Assembly: GCA_963978545.1 (NCBI GenBank)
Contig: OZ021732.1
Location: 48,246,059 to 48,310,058, forward strand
From: Linyphia triangularis
Taxonomy: Eukaryota > Arthropoda > Arachnida > Araneae > Linyphiidae
DNA: 64,000 nucleotides
Direction of reading: 5' to 3'
Position 1 is the first letter of the stretch, and each line of letters starts with the position of its first letter. Below are positions 18,192-30,138 of this stretch, one piece after another. Below the pieces are notes generated by a model. The model saw only the letters and a program-made list of their open reading frames with translations. It was not told the DNA's origin and did no database searches. A program made the translations under genes and the position numbers.

Positions 18192-18275
18192 GAATTTCGA
18201 AGGAAATTTTTTGATTATATTCTAAATCTATGTTAACAACCACAGCTCCCTATATTGGAAAATAAATATTTCAAA

Positions 18276-18349
18276 GGAGTCGTGGCTTAGCTGGTTAAAG
18301 CGCCTGTCTCGTAAACAGGAGATCACCTGTTCAAATCTCGTCGGTGCCT
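18276..18349 (+). tRNA. tRNA-Thr(CGT)-like
   Basis: GGAGTCG, TTCAAAT, CGGTGCC. Confidence 0.58.

Positions 18350-18620
18350 GAATGTTGAAAGCAAAATTTTGCTGAAATTCTGAATGTATGCCTAAATAAA
18401 TTTACTAAAATAAATCTCCTCTTAACTCTACTTTTTAATTATACATAGAGCTCCAATTGATTGGCAACTAAAAGTCATCAACTCGCCATGGCTTAGCCGG
18501 TTTTAGTGCCTGTCTAGTAAACAGGTGAGGACTATTTTGAATATCTTTGAATCTGAATGTAATTATTATACTACTAATAAGAATAATAAGTATAATCGAT
18601 TGGTAACGGGAAGTTCCCAT

Positions 18621-18694
18621 GGCGCCGTGGCTTAGTTGGTCAAAGCGCCTGTCTAGTAAACAGGAGATCACGAGTTCGAATCTCGTCGGTGCCT
18621..18694 (+). tRNA. tRNA-Thr(AGT)
   Basis: Consensus; heads S. Confidence 0.93.

Positions 18695-18778
18695 GAATTT
18701 CGAATTACAATTTTTGATTATATTCTAAATCTATGTTAACAACCACAGCTCCCTATATTAGAAAATAAATATTTCAAA

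Positions 18779-18852
18779 GGAGTCGTGGCTTAGCTGGTTA
18801 AAGCGCCTGTCTCGTAAACAGGAGATCACCTGTTCAAATCTCGTCGGTGCCT
18779..18852 (+). tRNA. tRNA-Thr(CGT)-like
   Basis: GGAGTCG, TTCAAAT, CGGTGCC. Confidence 0.58.

Positions 18853-19123
18853 GAATGTTGAAAGCAAAATTTTGCTGAAATTCTGAATGTATGCCTAAAT
18901 AAATTTACTAAAATAAATCTCCTCTTAACTCTACTTTTTAATTATACATACAGCTCCAATTGATTGGCAACTAAAAGTCATCAACTCACCATGGCTTAGC
19001 CGGTTTTAGTGCCTGTCTAGTAAACAGGTGAGGACTATTTTGAATATCTTCGAATCTGAATGTAATTATTATACTACTTATAAGAATAATAAGTATAATC
19101 GATTGGTAACGGGAAGTTCCCAT

Positions 19124-19197
19124 GGCGCCGTGGCTTAGTTGGTCAAAGCGCCTGTCTAGTAAACAGGAGATCACGAGTTCGAATCTCGTCGGTGCCT
19124..19197 (+). tRNA. tRNA-Thr(AGT)
   Basis: Consensus; third 1353-bp composite. 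Confidence 0.93.

Positions 19198-19470
19198 GAA
19201 TGTCGAAGGAAATTTTTTGATTATATTCTGAAGGTACGTTAACAACCACCGCTTCAATTGCTTGGAACTTAAATGTGTCAAGGGAGCTGGTTAAAGCACT
19301 TGTCTAGTAAACATGCGATCACGAGTTAGAATATGGCCTGTAAAAGAATGTCGAACAAGAATATTTGCTTACATTTTAAATGTATTTCAAAATTGATGTA
19401 ATTAATCTCTTTTGACCAATATGCATTGAATTTTAATAAGTATACTCGATTGGTAGCGGAAATTTCAAAT

Positions 19471-19544
19471 GGGACCATGGTTAAGTTGGTTAAAGGACCT
19501 CTCTTGTAAACAGGAGATCACGAGTTCGAATCTCGTCGGTGCCT
19471..19544 (+). pseudogene. tRNA-Thr(TGT) damaged allele
   Basis: As 16765 with a further change in the 5' strand (GGGACCA) and an altered upstream flank. Confidence 0.7.

Positions 19545-19628
19545 GAATTTCGAAGGAAATTTTTTGATTATATTCTAAATCTATGTTAACAACCACAGCT
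19601 CCCTATATTGGAAAATAAATATTTCAAA

Positions 19629-19702
19629 GGAGTCATGGCTTAGCTGGTTAAAGCGCCTGTCTCGTAAACAGGAGATCACCTGTTCAAATCTCGTCGGTGC
19701 CT
19629..19702 (+). tRNA. tRNA-Thr(CGT)-like
   Basis: 5' strand GGAGTCA loses the 7:66 pair. Confidence 0.5.

Positions 19703-19973
19703 GAATGTTGAAAGCAAAATTTTGCTGAAATTCTGAATGTATGCCTAAATAAATTTACTAAAATAAATCTCCTCTTAACTCTACTTTTTAATTATACATA
19801 CAGCTCCAATTGATTGGCAACTAAAAGTCATCAACTCGCCATGGCTTAGCCGGTTTTAGTGCCTGTCTAGTAAACAGGTGAGGACTATTTTGAATATCTT
19901 TGAATCTGAATGTAATTATTATACTACTAATAAGAATAATAAGTATAATCGATTGGTAACGGGAAGTTCCCAT

Positions 19974-20047
19974 GGCGCCGTGGCTTAGTTGGTCAAAGCG
20001 CCTGTCTAGTAAACAGGAGATCACGAGTTCGAATCTCGTCGGTGCCT
19974..20047 (+). tRNA. 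tRNA-Thr(AGT)
   Basis: Consensus; heads S. Confidence 0.93.

Positions 20048-20131
20048 GAATTTCGAATTACAATTTTTGATTATATTCTAAATCTATGTTAACAACCACA
20101 GCTCCCTATATTAGAAAATAAATATTTCAAA

Positions 20132-20205
20132 GGAGTCGTGGCTTAGCTGGTTAAAGCGCCTGTCTCGTAAACAGGAGATCACCTTTTCAAATCTCGTCGG
20201 TGCCT
20132..20205 (+). tRNA. tRNA-Thr(CGT)-like
   Basis: The T arm is ACCTTTTCAAAT, losing G53. Confidence 0.48.

Positions 20206-20476
20206 GAATGTTGAAAGCAAAATTTTGCTGAAATTCTGAATGTATGCCTAAATAAATTTACTAAAATAAATCTCCTCTTAACTCTACTTTTTAATTATAC
20301 ATACAGCTCCAATTGATTGGCAACTAAAAGTCATCAACTCACCATGGCTTAGCCGGTTTTAGTGCCTGTCTAGTAAACAGGTGAGGACTATTTTGAATAT
20401 CTTCGAATCTGAATGTAATTATTATACTACTTATAAGAATAATAAGTATAATCGATTGGTAACGGGAAGTTCCCAT

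Positions 20477-20550
20477 GGCGCCGTGGCTTAGTTGGTCAAA
20501 GCGCCTGTCTAGTAAACAGGAGATCACGAGTTCGAATCTCGTCGGTGCCT
20477..20550 (+). tRNA. tRNA-Thr(AGT)
   Basis: Consensus; heads L. Confidence 0.93.

Positions 20551-20823
20551 GAATGTCGAAGGAAATTTTTTGATTATATTCTGAAGGTACGTTAACAACC
20601 ACAGCTTCATATGCTTGGAACTTAAATGTGGCAAGGGAGCTGGTTAAAGCACTTGTCTAGTAAACAGGCGATCACGAGTTAGAATATCGTCGGTAAAAGA
20701 ATGTCGAACAAGAATATTTGCTTACACTTTAAATGTATTTCAAAATTGATGTAATTTATCTCTTTTGACCAATATGCATTGAATTTTAATAAGTATACTC
20801 GATTGGTAGCGGAAAATTCCCAC

Positions 20824-20897
20824 GGCACCGTGGCTTAGTTGGTTAAAGCACCTGTCTTGTAAACAGGAGATCACGAGTTCGAATCTCGTCGGTGCCT
20824..20897 (+). tRNA. tRNA-Thr(TGT)
   Basis: Consensus TGT. Confidence 0.93.

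Positions 20898-20981
20898 GAA
20901 TTTCGATGGAAATTTTTTGATTATATTCTAAATCTATGTTAATAACCACAGCTCCCTATATTGGAAAATAAATATTTCATA

Positions 20982-21055
20982 GGAGTCTTGGCTTAGCTGG
21001 TTAAAGCGACTGTCTCGTAAACAGGAGATCACCTGTTCGAATTTCGTCGGTGCCT
20982..21055 (+). tRNA. tRNA-Thr(CGT)-like, weak stems
   Basis: ACTGT type with GGAGTCT and TTCGT. Confidence 0.42.

Positions 21056-21326
21056 GAATGTTGAAAGCAAAATTTTGCTGAAATTCTGAATGTATGCCTA
21101 AATAAATTTACTAAAATAAATCTCCTCTTAACTCTACTTTTTAATTATACATACAGCTCCAATTGATTGGCAACTAAAAGTCATCAACTCACCATGGCTT
21201 AGCCGGTTTTAGTGCCTGTCTAGTAAACAGGTGAGAACTATTTTGAATATCTTCGAATCTGAATGTAATTATTATACTACTAATAAGAATAATAAGTATA
21301 ATCGATTGGTAACGGGAAGTTCCCAT

Positions 21327-21400
21327 GGCGCCGTGGCTTAGTTGGTCAAAGCGCCTGTCTAGTAAACAGGAGATCACGAGTTCGAATCTCGTCGGTGCCT
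21327..21400 (+). tRNA. tRNA-Thr(AGT)
   Basis: Consensus; heads S. Confidence 0.93.

Positions 21401-21484
21401 GAATTTCGAATTAAATTTTTTGATTATATTCTAAATCTATGTTAACAACCACAAGTCCCTATATTGGAAAATAAATATTTCAAA

Positions 21485-21558
21485 GGAGTCGTGGCTTAGC
21501 TGGTTAAAGCGCCTGTCTCGTAAACAGGAGATCACCTGTTCAAATCTCGTCGGTGCCT
21485..21558 (+). tRNA. tRNA-Thr(CGT)-like
   Basis: GGAGTCG, TTCAAAT, CGGTGCC. Confidence 0.58.

Positions 21559-21829
21559 GAATGTTGAAAGCAAAATTTTGCTGAAATTCTGAATGTATGC
21601 CTAAATAAATTTACTAAAATAAATCTCCTCTTAACTCTACTTTTTAATTATACATACAGCTCCAATTGATTGGCAACTAAAAGTCATCAACTCACCATGG
21701 CTTAGCCGGTTTTAGTGCCTGTCTAGTAAATAGGTGAGGACTATTTTGAATATCTTTGAATCTGAATGTAATTATTATACTACTAATAAGAATAATAAGT
21801 ATAATCGATTGGTAACGGGAAGTTCCCAT

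Positions 21830-21903
21830 GGCGCCGTGGCTTAGTTGGTCAAAGCGCCTGTCTAGTAAACAGGAGATCACGAGTTCGAATCTCGTCGGTG
21901 CCT
21830..21903 (+). tRNA. tRNA-Thr(AGT)
   Basis: Consensus; heads L. Confidence 0.93.

Positions 21904-22176
21904 GAATGTCGAAGGAAATTTTTTGATTATATTCTGAAGGTACGTTAACAACCACCGCTTCAATTGCTTGGAACTTAAATGTGTCAAGGGAGCTGGTTAA
22001 AGCACTTGTCTAGTAAACAGGCGATCACGAGTTAGAATATCCTCGGTAAAAGAATGTCGAACAAGAATATTTGCTTACATTTTAAATGTATTTCAAAATT
22101 GATGTAATTTATCTCTTTTGACCAATATGCATTGAATTTTAATAAGTATACTCGATTGGTAGCGGAAAGTTAACAC

Positions 22177-22250
22177 GGCACCGTGGCTTAGTTGGTTAAA
22201 GCACCTGTCTTGTAAACAGGAGATCACGAGTTCGAATCTCGTCGGTGCCT
22177..22250 (+). tRNA. tRNA-Thr(TGT)
   Basis: Consensus TGT. Confidence 0.93.

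Positions 22251-22334
22251 GAATTTCGAAGTAAATTTTTTGATTATATTCTAAATCTATGTTAACAACC
22301 ACAGCTCCCTATATTGGAAAATAAATATTTCAAA

Positions 22335-22408
22335 GGAGTCGTGGCTTAGCTGGTTAAAGCGCCTGTCTCGTAAACAGGAGATCACCTGTTCAAATCTCGT
22401 CGGTGCCT
22335..22408 (+). tRNA. tRNA-Thr(CGT)-like
   Basis: TTCAAAT; altered palindrome TTTTGATG downstream. Confidence 0.57.

Positions 22409-22679
22409 GAATGTTGAAAGCAAAATTTTGATGAAATTCTGAATGTATGCCTAAATAAATTTACTAAAATAAATCTCCTCTTAACTCTACTTTTTAATTA
22501 TACATACAGCTCCAATTGATTGGCAACTAAAAGTCATCAACTCACCATGGCTTAGCCGGTTTTAGTGCCTTTCTAGTAAACAGGTGAGGACTATTTTGAA
22601 TATCTTCGAATCTGAATGTAATTATTATACTACTAATAAGAATAATAAGTATAATCGATTGGTAACGGGAAGTTCCCAT

Positions 22680-22753
22680 GGCGCCGTGGCTTAGTTGGTC
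22701 AAAGCGCCTGTCTAGTAAACAGGAGATCACGAGTTCGAATCTCGTCGGTGCCT
22680..22753 (+). tRNA. tRNA-Thr(AGT)
   Basis: Consensus; heads S. Confidence 0.93.

Positions 22754-22837
22754 GAATTTCGAATTACATTTTTTGATTATATTCTAAATCTATGTTAACA
22801 ACCACAGCTCCCTATATTAGAAAATAAATATTTCAAA

Positions 22838-22911
22838 GGAGTCGTGGCTTAGCTGGTTAAAGCGCCTGTCTCGTAAACAGGAGATCACCTGTTCAAATCT
22901 CGTCATTGCCT
22838..22911 (+). tRNA. tRNA-Thr(CGT)-like
   Basis: 3' strand CATTGCC as at 16073. Confidence 0.45.

Positions 22912-23182
22912 GAATGTTGGAAGCAAAATTTTGCTGAAATTCTGAATGTATGCCTAAATAAATTTACTAAAATAAATCTCCTCTTAACTCTACTTTTTAA
23001 TTATACATACAGCTCCAATTGATTGGCAACTAAAAGTCATCAACTCACCATGGCTTAGCCGGTTTTAGTGCCTGTCTAGTAAACAGGTGAGGACTATTTT
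23101 GAATATCTTCGAATCTGAATGTAATTATTATACTACTTATAAGAATAATAAGTATAATCGATTGGTAACGGGAAGTTCCCAT

Positions 23183-23256
23183 GGCGACGTGGCTTAGTTG
23201 GTCAAAGCGCCTGTCTAGTAAACAGGAGATCACGAGTTCGAATCTCGTCGGTGCCT
23183..23256 (+). tRNA. tRNA-Thr(AGT)
   Basis: A5 in GGCGACG gives one acceptor mismatch. Heads L. Confidence 0.83.

Positions 23257-23529
23257 GAATGTCGAAGGAAATTTTTTGATTATATTCTGAAGGTACGTTA
23301 ACAACCACCGCTTCAATTGCTTGGAACTTAAATGTGTCAAGGGAGCTGGTTAAAGCACTTGTCTAGTAAACAGGCGATCACGAGTTAGAATATGGCCTGT
23401 AAAAGAATGTCGAACAAGAATATTTGCTTACATTTTAAATGTATTTCAAAATTGATGTAATTAATCTCTTTTGACCAATATGCATTGAATTTTAATAAGT
23501 ATACTCGATTGGTAGCGGAAAGTTCCCAT

Positions 23530-23603
23530 GGCACCATGGTTAAGTTGGTTAAAGGACCTCTCTTGTAAACAGGAGATCACGAGTTCGAATCTCGTCGGTG
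23601 CCT
23530..23603 (+). pseudogene. tRNA-Thr(TGT) damaged allele
   Basis: Same changes as 16765. Confidence 0.7.

Positions 23604-23687
23604 GAATTTCGAAGGAAATTTTTTGATTATATTCTAAATCTATGTTAACAACCACAGCTCCCTATATTGGAAAATAAATATTTCAAA

Positions 23688-23761
23688 GGAGTCGTGGCTT
23701 AGCTGGTTAAAGCGCCTGTCTCGTAAACAGGAGATCACCTGTTCAAATCTCGTCGGTGCCT
23688..23761 (+). tRNA. tRNA-Thr(CGT)-like
   Basis: GGAGTCG, TTCAAAT, CGGTGCC. Confidence 0.58.

Positions 23762-24032
23762 GAATGTTGAAAGCAAAATTTTGCTGAAATTCTGAATGTA
23801 TGCCTAAATAAATTTACTAAAATAAATCTCCTCTTAACTCTACTTTTTAATTATACATACAGCTCCAATTGATTGGCAACTAAAAGTCATCAACTCGCCA
23901 TGGCTTAGCCGGTTTTAGTGCCTGTCTAGTAAACAGGTGAGGACTATTTTGAATATCTTTGAATCTGAATGTAATTATTATACTACTAATAAGAATAATA
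24001 AGTATAATCGATTGGTAACGGGAAGTTCCCAT

Positions 24033-24106
24033 GGCGCCGTGGCTTAGTTGGTCAAAGCGCCTGTCTAGTAAACAGGAGATCACGAGTTCGAATCTCGTCG
24101 GTGCCT
24033..24106 (+). tRNA. tRNA-Thr(AGT)
   Basis: Consensus; heads L. Confidence 0.93.

Positions 24107-24379
24107 GAATGTCGAAGGAAATTTTTTGATTATATTCTGAAGGTACGTTAACAACCACCGCTTCAATTGCTTGGAACTTAAATGTGTCAAGGGAGATGGT
24201 TAAAGCACTTGTCTAGTAAACAGGCGATCACGAGTTAGAATATCGTCGGTAAAAGAATGTCGAACAAGAATATTTGCCTACATTTTAAATGTATTTCAAA
24301 ATTGATGTAATTTATCTCTTTTGACCAATATGCATTGAATTTTAATAAGTATACTCGATTGGTAGCGGAAAGTTAACAC

Positions 24380-24453
24380 GGCACCGTGGCTTAGTTGGTT
24401 AAGGCACCTGTCTTGTAAACAGGAGATTACGAGTTCGAATCTCGTCGGTGCCT
24380..24453 (+). tRNA. tRNA-Thr(TGT)
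   Basis: AGGC sub-type. Confidence 0.87.

Positions 24454-24537
24454 GAATTTCGAAGGACATTTTTTGATTATATTCTAAATCTATGTCAACA
24501 ACCACAACTCCCTATATTGGAAAATAAATATTTCAAA

Positions 24538-24611
24538 GGTGTCTTGGCTTAGCTGGTTAAAGCGCCTGTCTCGTAAACAGGAGATCACCTGTTCAAATCT
24601 CGTCGGTGCCT
24538..24611 (+). tRNA. tRNA-Thr(CGT)-like
   Basis: GGTGTCT acceptor; TTCAAAT. Confidence 0.5.

Positions 24612-24882
24612 GAATGTTGAAAGCAAAATTTTGCTGAAATTCTGAATGTATGCCTAAATAAATTTATTAAAATAAATCTCCTCTTAACTCTACTTTTTAA
24701 TTATACATACAGCTCCAATTGATTGGCAACTAAAAGTCATCAACTCACCATGGCTTAGCCGGTTTTAGTGCCTGTCTAGTAAACAGGTGAGAACTATTTT
24801 GAATATCTTCGAATCTGAATGTAATTATTATACTACTAATAAGAATAATAAGTATAATCGATTGGTAACGGGAAGTTCCCAT

Positions 24883-24956
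24883 GGCGCCGTGGCTTAGTTG
24901 GTCAAAGCGCCTGTCTAGTAAACAGGAGATCACGAGTTCGAATCTCGTCGGTGCCT
24883..24956 (+). tRNA. tRNA-Thr(AGT)
   Basis: Consensus; heads S. Confidence 0.93.

Positions 24957-25040
24957 GAATTTCGAATTAAATTTTTTGATTATATTCTAAATCTATGTTA
25001 ACAACCACAAGTCCCTATATTGGAAAATAAATATTTCAAA

Positions 25041-25114
25041 GGAGTCGTGGCTTAGCTGGTTAAAGCGCCTGTCTCGTAAACAGGAGATCACCTGTTCAAA
25101 TCTCGTCGGTGCCT
25041..25114 (+). tRNA. tRNA-Thr(CGT)-like
   Basis: GGAGTCG, TTCAAAT, CGGTGCC. Confidence 0.58.

Positions 25115-25385
25115 GAATGTTGAAAGCAAAATTTTGCTGAAATTCTGAATGTATGCCTAAATAAATTTACTAAAATAAATCTCCTCTTAACTCTACTTTT
25201 TAATTATACATACAGCTCCAATTGATTGGCAACTAAAAGTCATCAACTCACCATGGCTTAGCCGGTTTTAGTGCCTGTCTAGTAAACAGGTGAGGACTAT
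25301 TTTGAATATCTTTGAATCTGAATGTAATTATTATACTACTAATAAGAATAATAAGTATAATCGATTGGTAACGGGAAGTTCCCAT

Positions 25386-25459
25386 GGCGCCGTGGCTTAG
25401 TTGGTCAAAGCGCCTGTCTAGTAAACAGGAGATCACGAGTTCGAATCTCGTCGGTGCCT
25386..25459 (+). tRNA. tRNA-Thr(AGT)
   Basis: Consensus; heads L. Confidence 0.93.

Positions 25460-25732
25460 GAATGTCGAAGGAAATTTTTTGATTATATTCTGAAGGTACG
25501 TTAACAACCACCGCTTCAATTGCTTGGAACTTAAATGTGTCAAGGGAGCTGGTTAAAGCACTTGTCTAGTAAACAGGCGATCACGAGTTAGAATATCCTC
25601 GGTAAAAGAATGTCGAACAAGAATATTTGCTTACATTTTAAATGTATTTCAAAATTGATGTAATTTATCTCTTTTGACCAATATGCATTGAATTTTAATA
25701 AGTATACTCGATTGGTAGCGGAAAGTTAACAC

Positions 25733-25806
25733 GGCACCGTGGCTTAGTTGGTTAAAGCACCTGTCTTGTAAACAGGAGATCACGAGTTCGAATCTCGTCG
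25801 GTGCCT
25733..25806 (+). tRNA. tRNA-Thr(TGT)
   Basis: Consensus TGT. Confidence 0.93.

Positions 25807-25890
25807 GAATTTCGAAGTAAATTTTTTGATTATATTCTAAATCTATGTTAACAACCACAGCTCCCTATATTGGAAAATAAATATTTCAAA

Positions 25891-25964
25891 GGAGTCGTGG
25901 CTTAGCTGGTTAAAGCGCCTGTCTCGTAAACAGGAGATCACCTGTTCAAATCTCGTCGGTGCCT
25891..25964 (+). tRNA. tRNA-Thr(CGT)-like
   Basis: TTCAAAT; TTTTGATG downstream. Confidence 0.57.

Positions 25965-26235
25965 GAATGTTGAAAGCAAAATTTTGATGAAATTCTGAAT
26001 GTATGCCTAAATAAATTTACTAAAATAAATCTCCTCTTAACTCTACTTTTTAATTATACATACAGCTCCAATTGATTGGCAACTAAAAGTCATCAACTCA
26101 CCATGGCTTAGCCGGTTTTAGTGCCTTTCTAGTAAACAGGTGAGGACTATTTTGAATATCTTCGAATCTGAATGTAATTATTATACTACTAATAAGAATA
26201 ATAAGTATAATCGATTGGTAACGGGAAGTTCCCAT

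Positions 26236-26309
26236 GGCGCCGTGGCTTAGTTGGTCAAAGCGCCTGTTTAGTAAACAGGAGATCACGAGTTCGAATCTCG
26301 TCGGTGCCT
26236..26309 (+). tRNA. tRNA-Thr(AGT)
   Basis: T32 variant (loop TTAGTAA), one of the two loop changes seen at 9612. Heads S. Confidence 0.9.

Positions 26310-26393
26310 GAATTTCGAATTACATTTTTTGATTATATTCTAAATCTATGTTAACAACCACAGCTCCCTATATTAGAAAATAAATATTTCAAA

Positions 26394-26467
26394 GGAGTCG
26401 CGGCTTAGCTGGTTAAAGCGCCTGTCTCGTAAACAGGAGATCACCTGTTCAAATCTCGTCATTGCCT
26394..26467 (+). tRNA. tRNA-Thr(CGT)-like
   Basis: A box CGGCTTAGCTGG and 3' strand CATTGCC. Confidence 0.43.

Positions 26468-26738
26468 GAATGTTGGAAGCAAAATTTTGCTGAAATTCTG
26501 AATGTATGCCTAAATAAATTTACTAAAATAAATCTCCTCTTAACTCTACTTTTTAATTATACATACAGCTCCAATTGATTGGCAACTAAAAGTCATCAAC
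26601 TCACCATGGCTTAGCCGGTTTTAGTGCCTGTCTAGTAAACAGGTGAGGACTATTTTGAATATCTTTGAATCTGAATGTAATTATTATACTACTAATAAGA
26701 ATAATAAGTATAATCGATTGGTAACGGGAAGTTCCCAT

Positions 26739-26812
26739 GGCGCCGTGGCTTAGTTGGTCAAAGCGCCTGTCTAGTAAACAGGAGATCACGAGTTCGAATC
26801 TCGTCGGTGCCT
26739..26812 (+). tRNA. tRNA-Thr(AGT)
   Basis: Consensus; heads L. Confidence 0.93.

Positions 26813-27085
26813 GAATGTCGAAGGAAATTTTTTGATTATATTCTGAAGGTACGTTAACAACCACCGCTTCAATTGCTTGGAACTTAAATGTGTCAAGGGA
26901 GCTGGTTAAAGCACTTGTCTAGTAAACAGGCGATCACGAGTTAGAATATCGTCGGTAAAAGAATGTCGAACAAGAATATTTGCTTACATTTTAAATGTAT
27001 TTCAAAATTGATGTAATTTATCTCTTTTGACCAATATGCATTGAATTTTAATAAGTATACTCGATTGGTAGCGGAAAGTTAACAC

Positions 27086-27159
27086 GGCACCGTGGCTTAG
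27101 TTGGTTAAGGCACCTGTCTTGTAAACAGGAGATTACGAGTTCGAATCTCGTCGGTGCCT
27086..27159 (+). tRNA. tRNA-Thr(TGT)
   Basis: AGGC sub-type. Confidence 0.87.

Positions 27160-27243
27160 GAATTTCGAAGGACATTTTTTGATTATATTCTAAATCTATG
27201 TCAACAACCACAACTCCCTATATTGGAAAATAAATATTTCAAA

Positions 27244-27317
27244 GGTGTCTTGGCTTAGCTGGTTAAAGCGCCTGTCTCGTAAACAGGAGATCACCTGTTC
27301 AAATCTCGTCGGTGCCT
27244..27317 (+). tRNA. tRNA-Thr(CGT)-like
   Basis: GGTGTCT acceptor; TTCAAAT. Confidence 0.5.

Positions 27318-27588
27318 GAATGTTGAAAGCAAAATTTTGCTGAAATTCTGAATGTATGCCTAAATAAATTTACTAAAATAAATCTCCTCTTAACTCTACT
27401 TTTTAATTATACATACAGCTCCAATTGATTGGCAACTAAAAGTCATCAACTCACCATGGCTTAGCCGGTTTTAGTGCCTGTCTAGTAAACAGGTGAGAAC
27501 TATTTTGAATATCTTCGAATCTGAATGTAATTATTATACTACTAATAAGAATAATAAGTATAATCGATTGGTAACGGGAAGTTCCCAT

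Positions 27589-27662
27589 GGCGCCGTGGCT
27601 TAGTTGGTCAAAGCGCCTGTCTAGTAAACAGGAGATCACGAGTTCGAATCTCGTCGGTGCCT
27589..27662 (+). tRNA. tRNA-Thr(AGT)
   Basis: Consensus; heads L. Confidence 0.93.

Positions 27663-27935
27663 GAATGTCGAAGGAAATTTTTTGATTATATTCTGAAGGT
27701 ACGTTAACAACCACCGCTTCAATTGCTTGGAACTTAAATGTGTCAAGGGAGCTGGTTAAAGCACTTGTCTAGTAAACATGCGATCACGAGTTAGAATATG
27801 GCCTGTAAAAGAATGTCGAACAAGAATATTTGCTTACATTTTAAATGTATTTCAAAATTGATGTAATTAATCTCTTTTGACCAATATGCATTGAATTTTA
27901 ATAAGTATACTCGATTGGTAGCGGAAATTTCCCAT

Positions 27936-28009
27936 GGCACCATGGTTAAGTTGGTTAAAGGACCTCTCTTGTAAACAGGAGATCACGAGTTCGAATCTCG
28001 TCGGTGCCT
27936..28009 (+). pseudogene. tRNA-Thr(TGT) damaged allele
   Basis: As 16765; the upstream flank reads GGAAATTTCCCAT. 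Confidence 0.7.

Positions 28010-28093
28010 GAATTTCGAAGGAAATTTTTTGATTATATTCTAAATCTATGTTAACAACCACAGCTCCCTATATTGGAAAATAAATATTTCAAA

Positions 28094-28167
28094 GGAGTCG
28101 TGGCTTAGCTGGTTAAAGCGCCTGTCTCGTAAACAGGAGATCACCTGTTCAAATCTCGTCGGTGCCT
28094..28167 (+). tRNA. tRNA-Thr(CGT)-like
   Basis: GGAGTCG, TTCAAAT, CGGTGCC. Confidence 0.58.

Positions 28168-28438
28168 GAATGTTGAAAGCAAAATTTTGCTGAAATTCTG
28201 AATGTATGCCTAAATAAATTTACTAAAATAAATCTCCTCTTAACTCTACTTTTTAATTATACATACAGCTCCAATTGATTGGCAACTAAAAGTCATCAAC
28301 TCGCCATGTCTTAGCCGGTTTTAGTGCCTGTCTAGTAAACAGGTGAGGACTATTTTGAATATCTTTGAATCTGAATGTAATTATTATACTACTAATAAGA
28401 ATAATAAGTATAATCGATTGGTAACGTGAAGTTCCCAT

Positions 28439-28512
28439 GGCGCCGTGGCTTAGTTGGTCAAAGCGCCTGTCTAGTAAACAGGAGATCCCGAGTTCGAATC
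28501 TCGTCGGTGCCT
28439..28512 (+). tRNA. tRNA-Thr(AGT)
   Basis: C49 gives a T-stem mismatch with T65. The upstream flank reads AACGTGAAG. Shared with 30139 and 35391. Heads L. Confidence 0.85.

Positions 28513-28785
28513 GAATGTCGAAGGAAATTTTTTGATTATATTCTGAAGGTACGTTAACAACCACCGCTTCAATTGCTTGGAACTTAAATGTGTCAAGGGA
28601 GCTGGTTAAAGCACTTGTCTAGTAAACAGGCGATCACGAGTTAGAATATCCTCGGTAAAAGAATGTCGAACAAGAATATTTGCTTACATTTTAAATGTAT
28701 TTCAAAATTGATGTAATTTATCTCTTTTGACCAATATGCATTGAATTTTAATAAGTATACTCGATTGGTAGCGGAAAGTTAACAC

Positions 28786-28859
28786 GGCACCGTGGCTTAG
28801 TTGGTTAAAGCACCTGTCTTGTAAACAGGAGATCACGAGTTCGAATCTCGTCGGTGCCT
28786..28859 (+). tRNA. tRNA-Thr(TGT)
   Basis: Consensus TGT. Confidence 0.93.

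Positions 28860-28943
28860 GAATTTCGAAGTAAATTTTTTGATTATATTCTAAATCTATG
28901 TTAACAACCACAGCTCCCTATATTGGAAAATAAATATTTCAAA

Positions 28944-29017
28944 GGAGTCGTGGCTTAGCTGGTTAAAGCGCCTGTCTCGTAAACAGGAGATCACCTGTTC
29001 AAATCTCGTCGGTGCCT
28944..29017 (+). tRNA. tRNA-Thr(CGT)-like
   Basis: GGAGTCG, TTCAAAT, CGGTGCC. Confidence 0.58.

Positions 29018-29288
29018 GAATGTTGAAAGCAAAATTTTGCTGAAATTCTGAATGTATGCCTAAATAAATTTACTAAAATAAATCTCCTCTTAACTCTACT
29101 TTTTAATTATACATACAGCTCCAATTGATTGGCAACTAAAAGTCATCAACTCACCATGGCTTAGCCGGTTTTAGTGCCTTTCTAGTAAACAGGTGAGGAC
29201 TATTTTGAATATCTTCGAATCTGAATGTAATTATTATACTACTAATAAGAATAATAAGTATAATCGATTGGTAACGGGAAGTTCCCAT

Positions 29289-29362
29289 GGCGCCGTGGCT
29301 TAGTTGGTCAAAGCGCCTGTCTAGTAAACAGGAGATCACGAGTTCGAATCTCGTCGGTGCCT
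29289..29362 (+). tRNA. tRNA-Thr(AGT)
   Basis: Consensus; heads L. Confidence 0.93.

Positions 29363-29635
29363 GAATGTCGAAGGAAATTTTTTGATTATATTCTGAAGGT
29401 ACGTTAACAACCACCGCTTCAATTGCTTGGAACTTAAATGTGTCAAGGGAGCTGGTTAAAGCACTTGTCTAGTAAACATGCGATCACGAGTTAGAATATG
29501 GCCTGTAAAAGAATGTCGAACAAGAATATTTGCTTACATTTTAAATGTATTTCAAAATTGATGTAATTAATCTCTTTTGACCAATATGCATTGAATTTTA
29601 ATAAGTATACTCGATTGGTAGCGGAAATTTCCCAT

Positions 29636-29709
29636 GGCACCATGGTTAAGTTGGTTAAAGGACCTCTCTTGTAAACAGGAGATCACGAGTTCGAATCTCG
29701 TCGGTGCCT
29636..29709 (+). pseudogene. tRNA-Thr(TGT) damaged allele
   Basis: As 27936, 1700 bp upstream. Confidence 0.7.

Positions 29710-29793
29710 GAATTTCGAAGGAAATTTTTTGATTATATTCTAAATCTATGTTAACAACCACAGCTCCCTATATTGGAAAATAAATATTTCAAA

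Positions 29794-29867
29794 GGAGTCG
29801 TGGCTTAGCTGGTTAAAGCGCCTGTCTCGTAAACAGGAGATCACCTGTTCAAATCTCGTCGGTGCCT
29794..29867 (+). tRNA. tRNA-Thr(CGT)-like
   Basis: GGAGTCG, TTCAAAT, CGGTGCC. Confidence 0.58.

Positions 29868-30138
29868 GAATGTTGAAAGCAAAATTTTGCTGAAATTCTG
29901 AATGTATGCCTAAATAAATTTACTAAAATAAATCTCCTCTTAACTCTACTTTTTAATTATACATACAGCTCCAATTGATTGGCAACTAAAAGTCATCAAC
30001 TCGCCATGGCTTAGCCGGTTTTAGTGCCTGTCTAGTAAACAGGTGAGGACTATTTTGAATATCTTTGAATCTGAATGTAATTATTATACTACTAATAAGA
30101 ATAATAAGTATAATCGATTGGTAACGTGAAGTTCCCAT

Larger units (their letters stand above)
16418..20476 (+). repeat. Higher-order repeat: three 1353-bp long+short tandems
   Basis: AGT genes at 16418, 17771, 19124 and 20477 are spaced by exactly 1353 bp (850 + 503). 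The three copies share a damaged TGT allele (ACCATGGTTAAG) and relic B ending GGCCTG. They differ by only a few bases, so the amplification is recent. Confidence 0.9.
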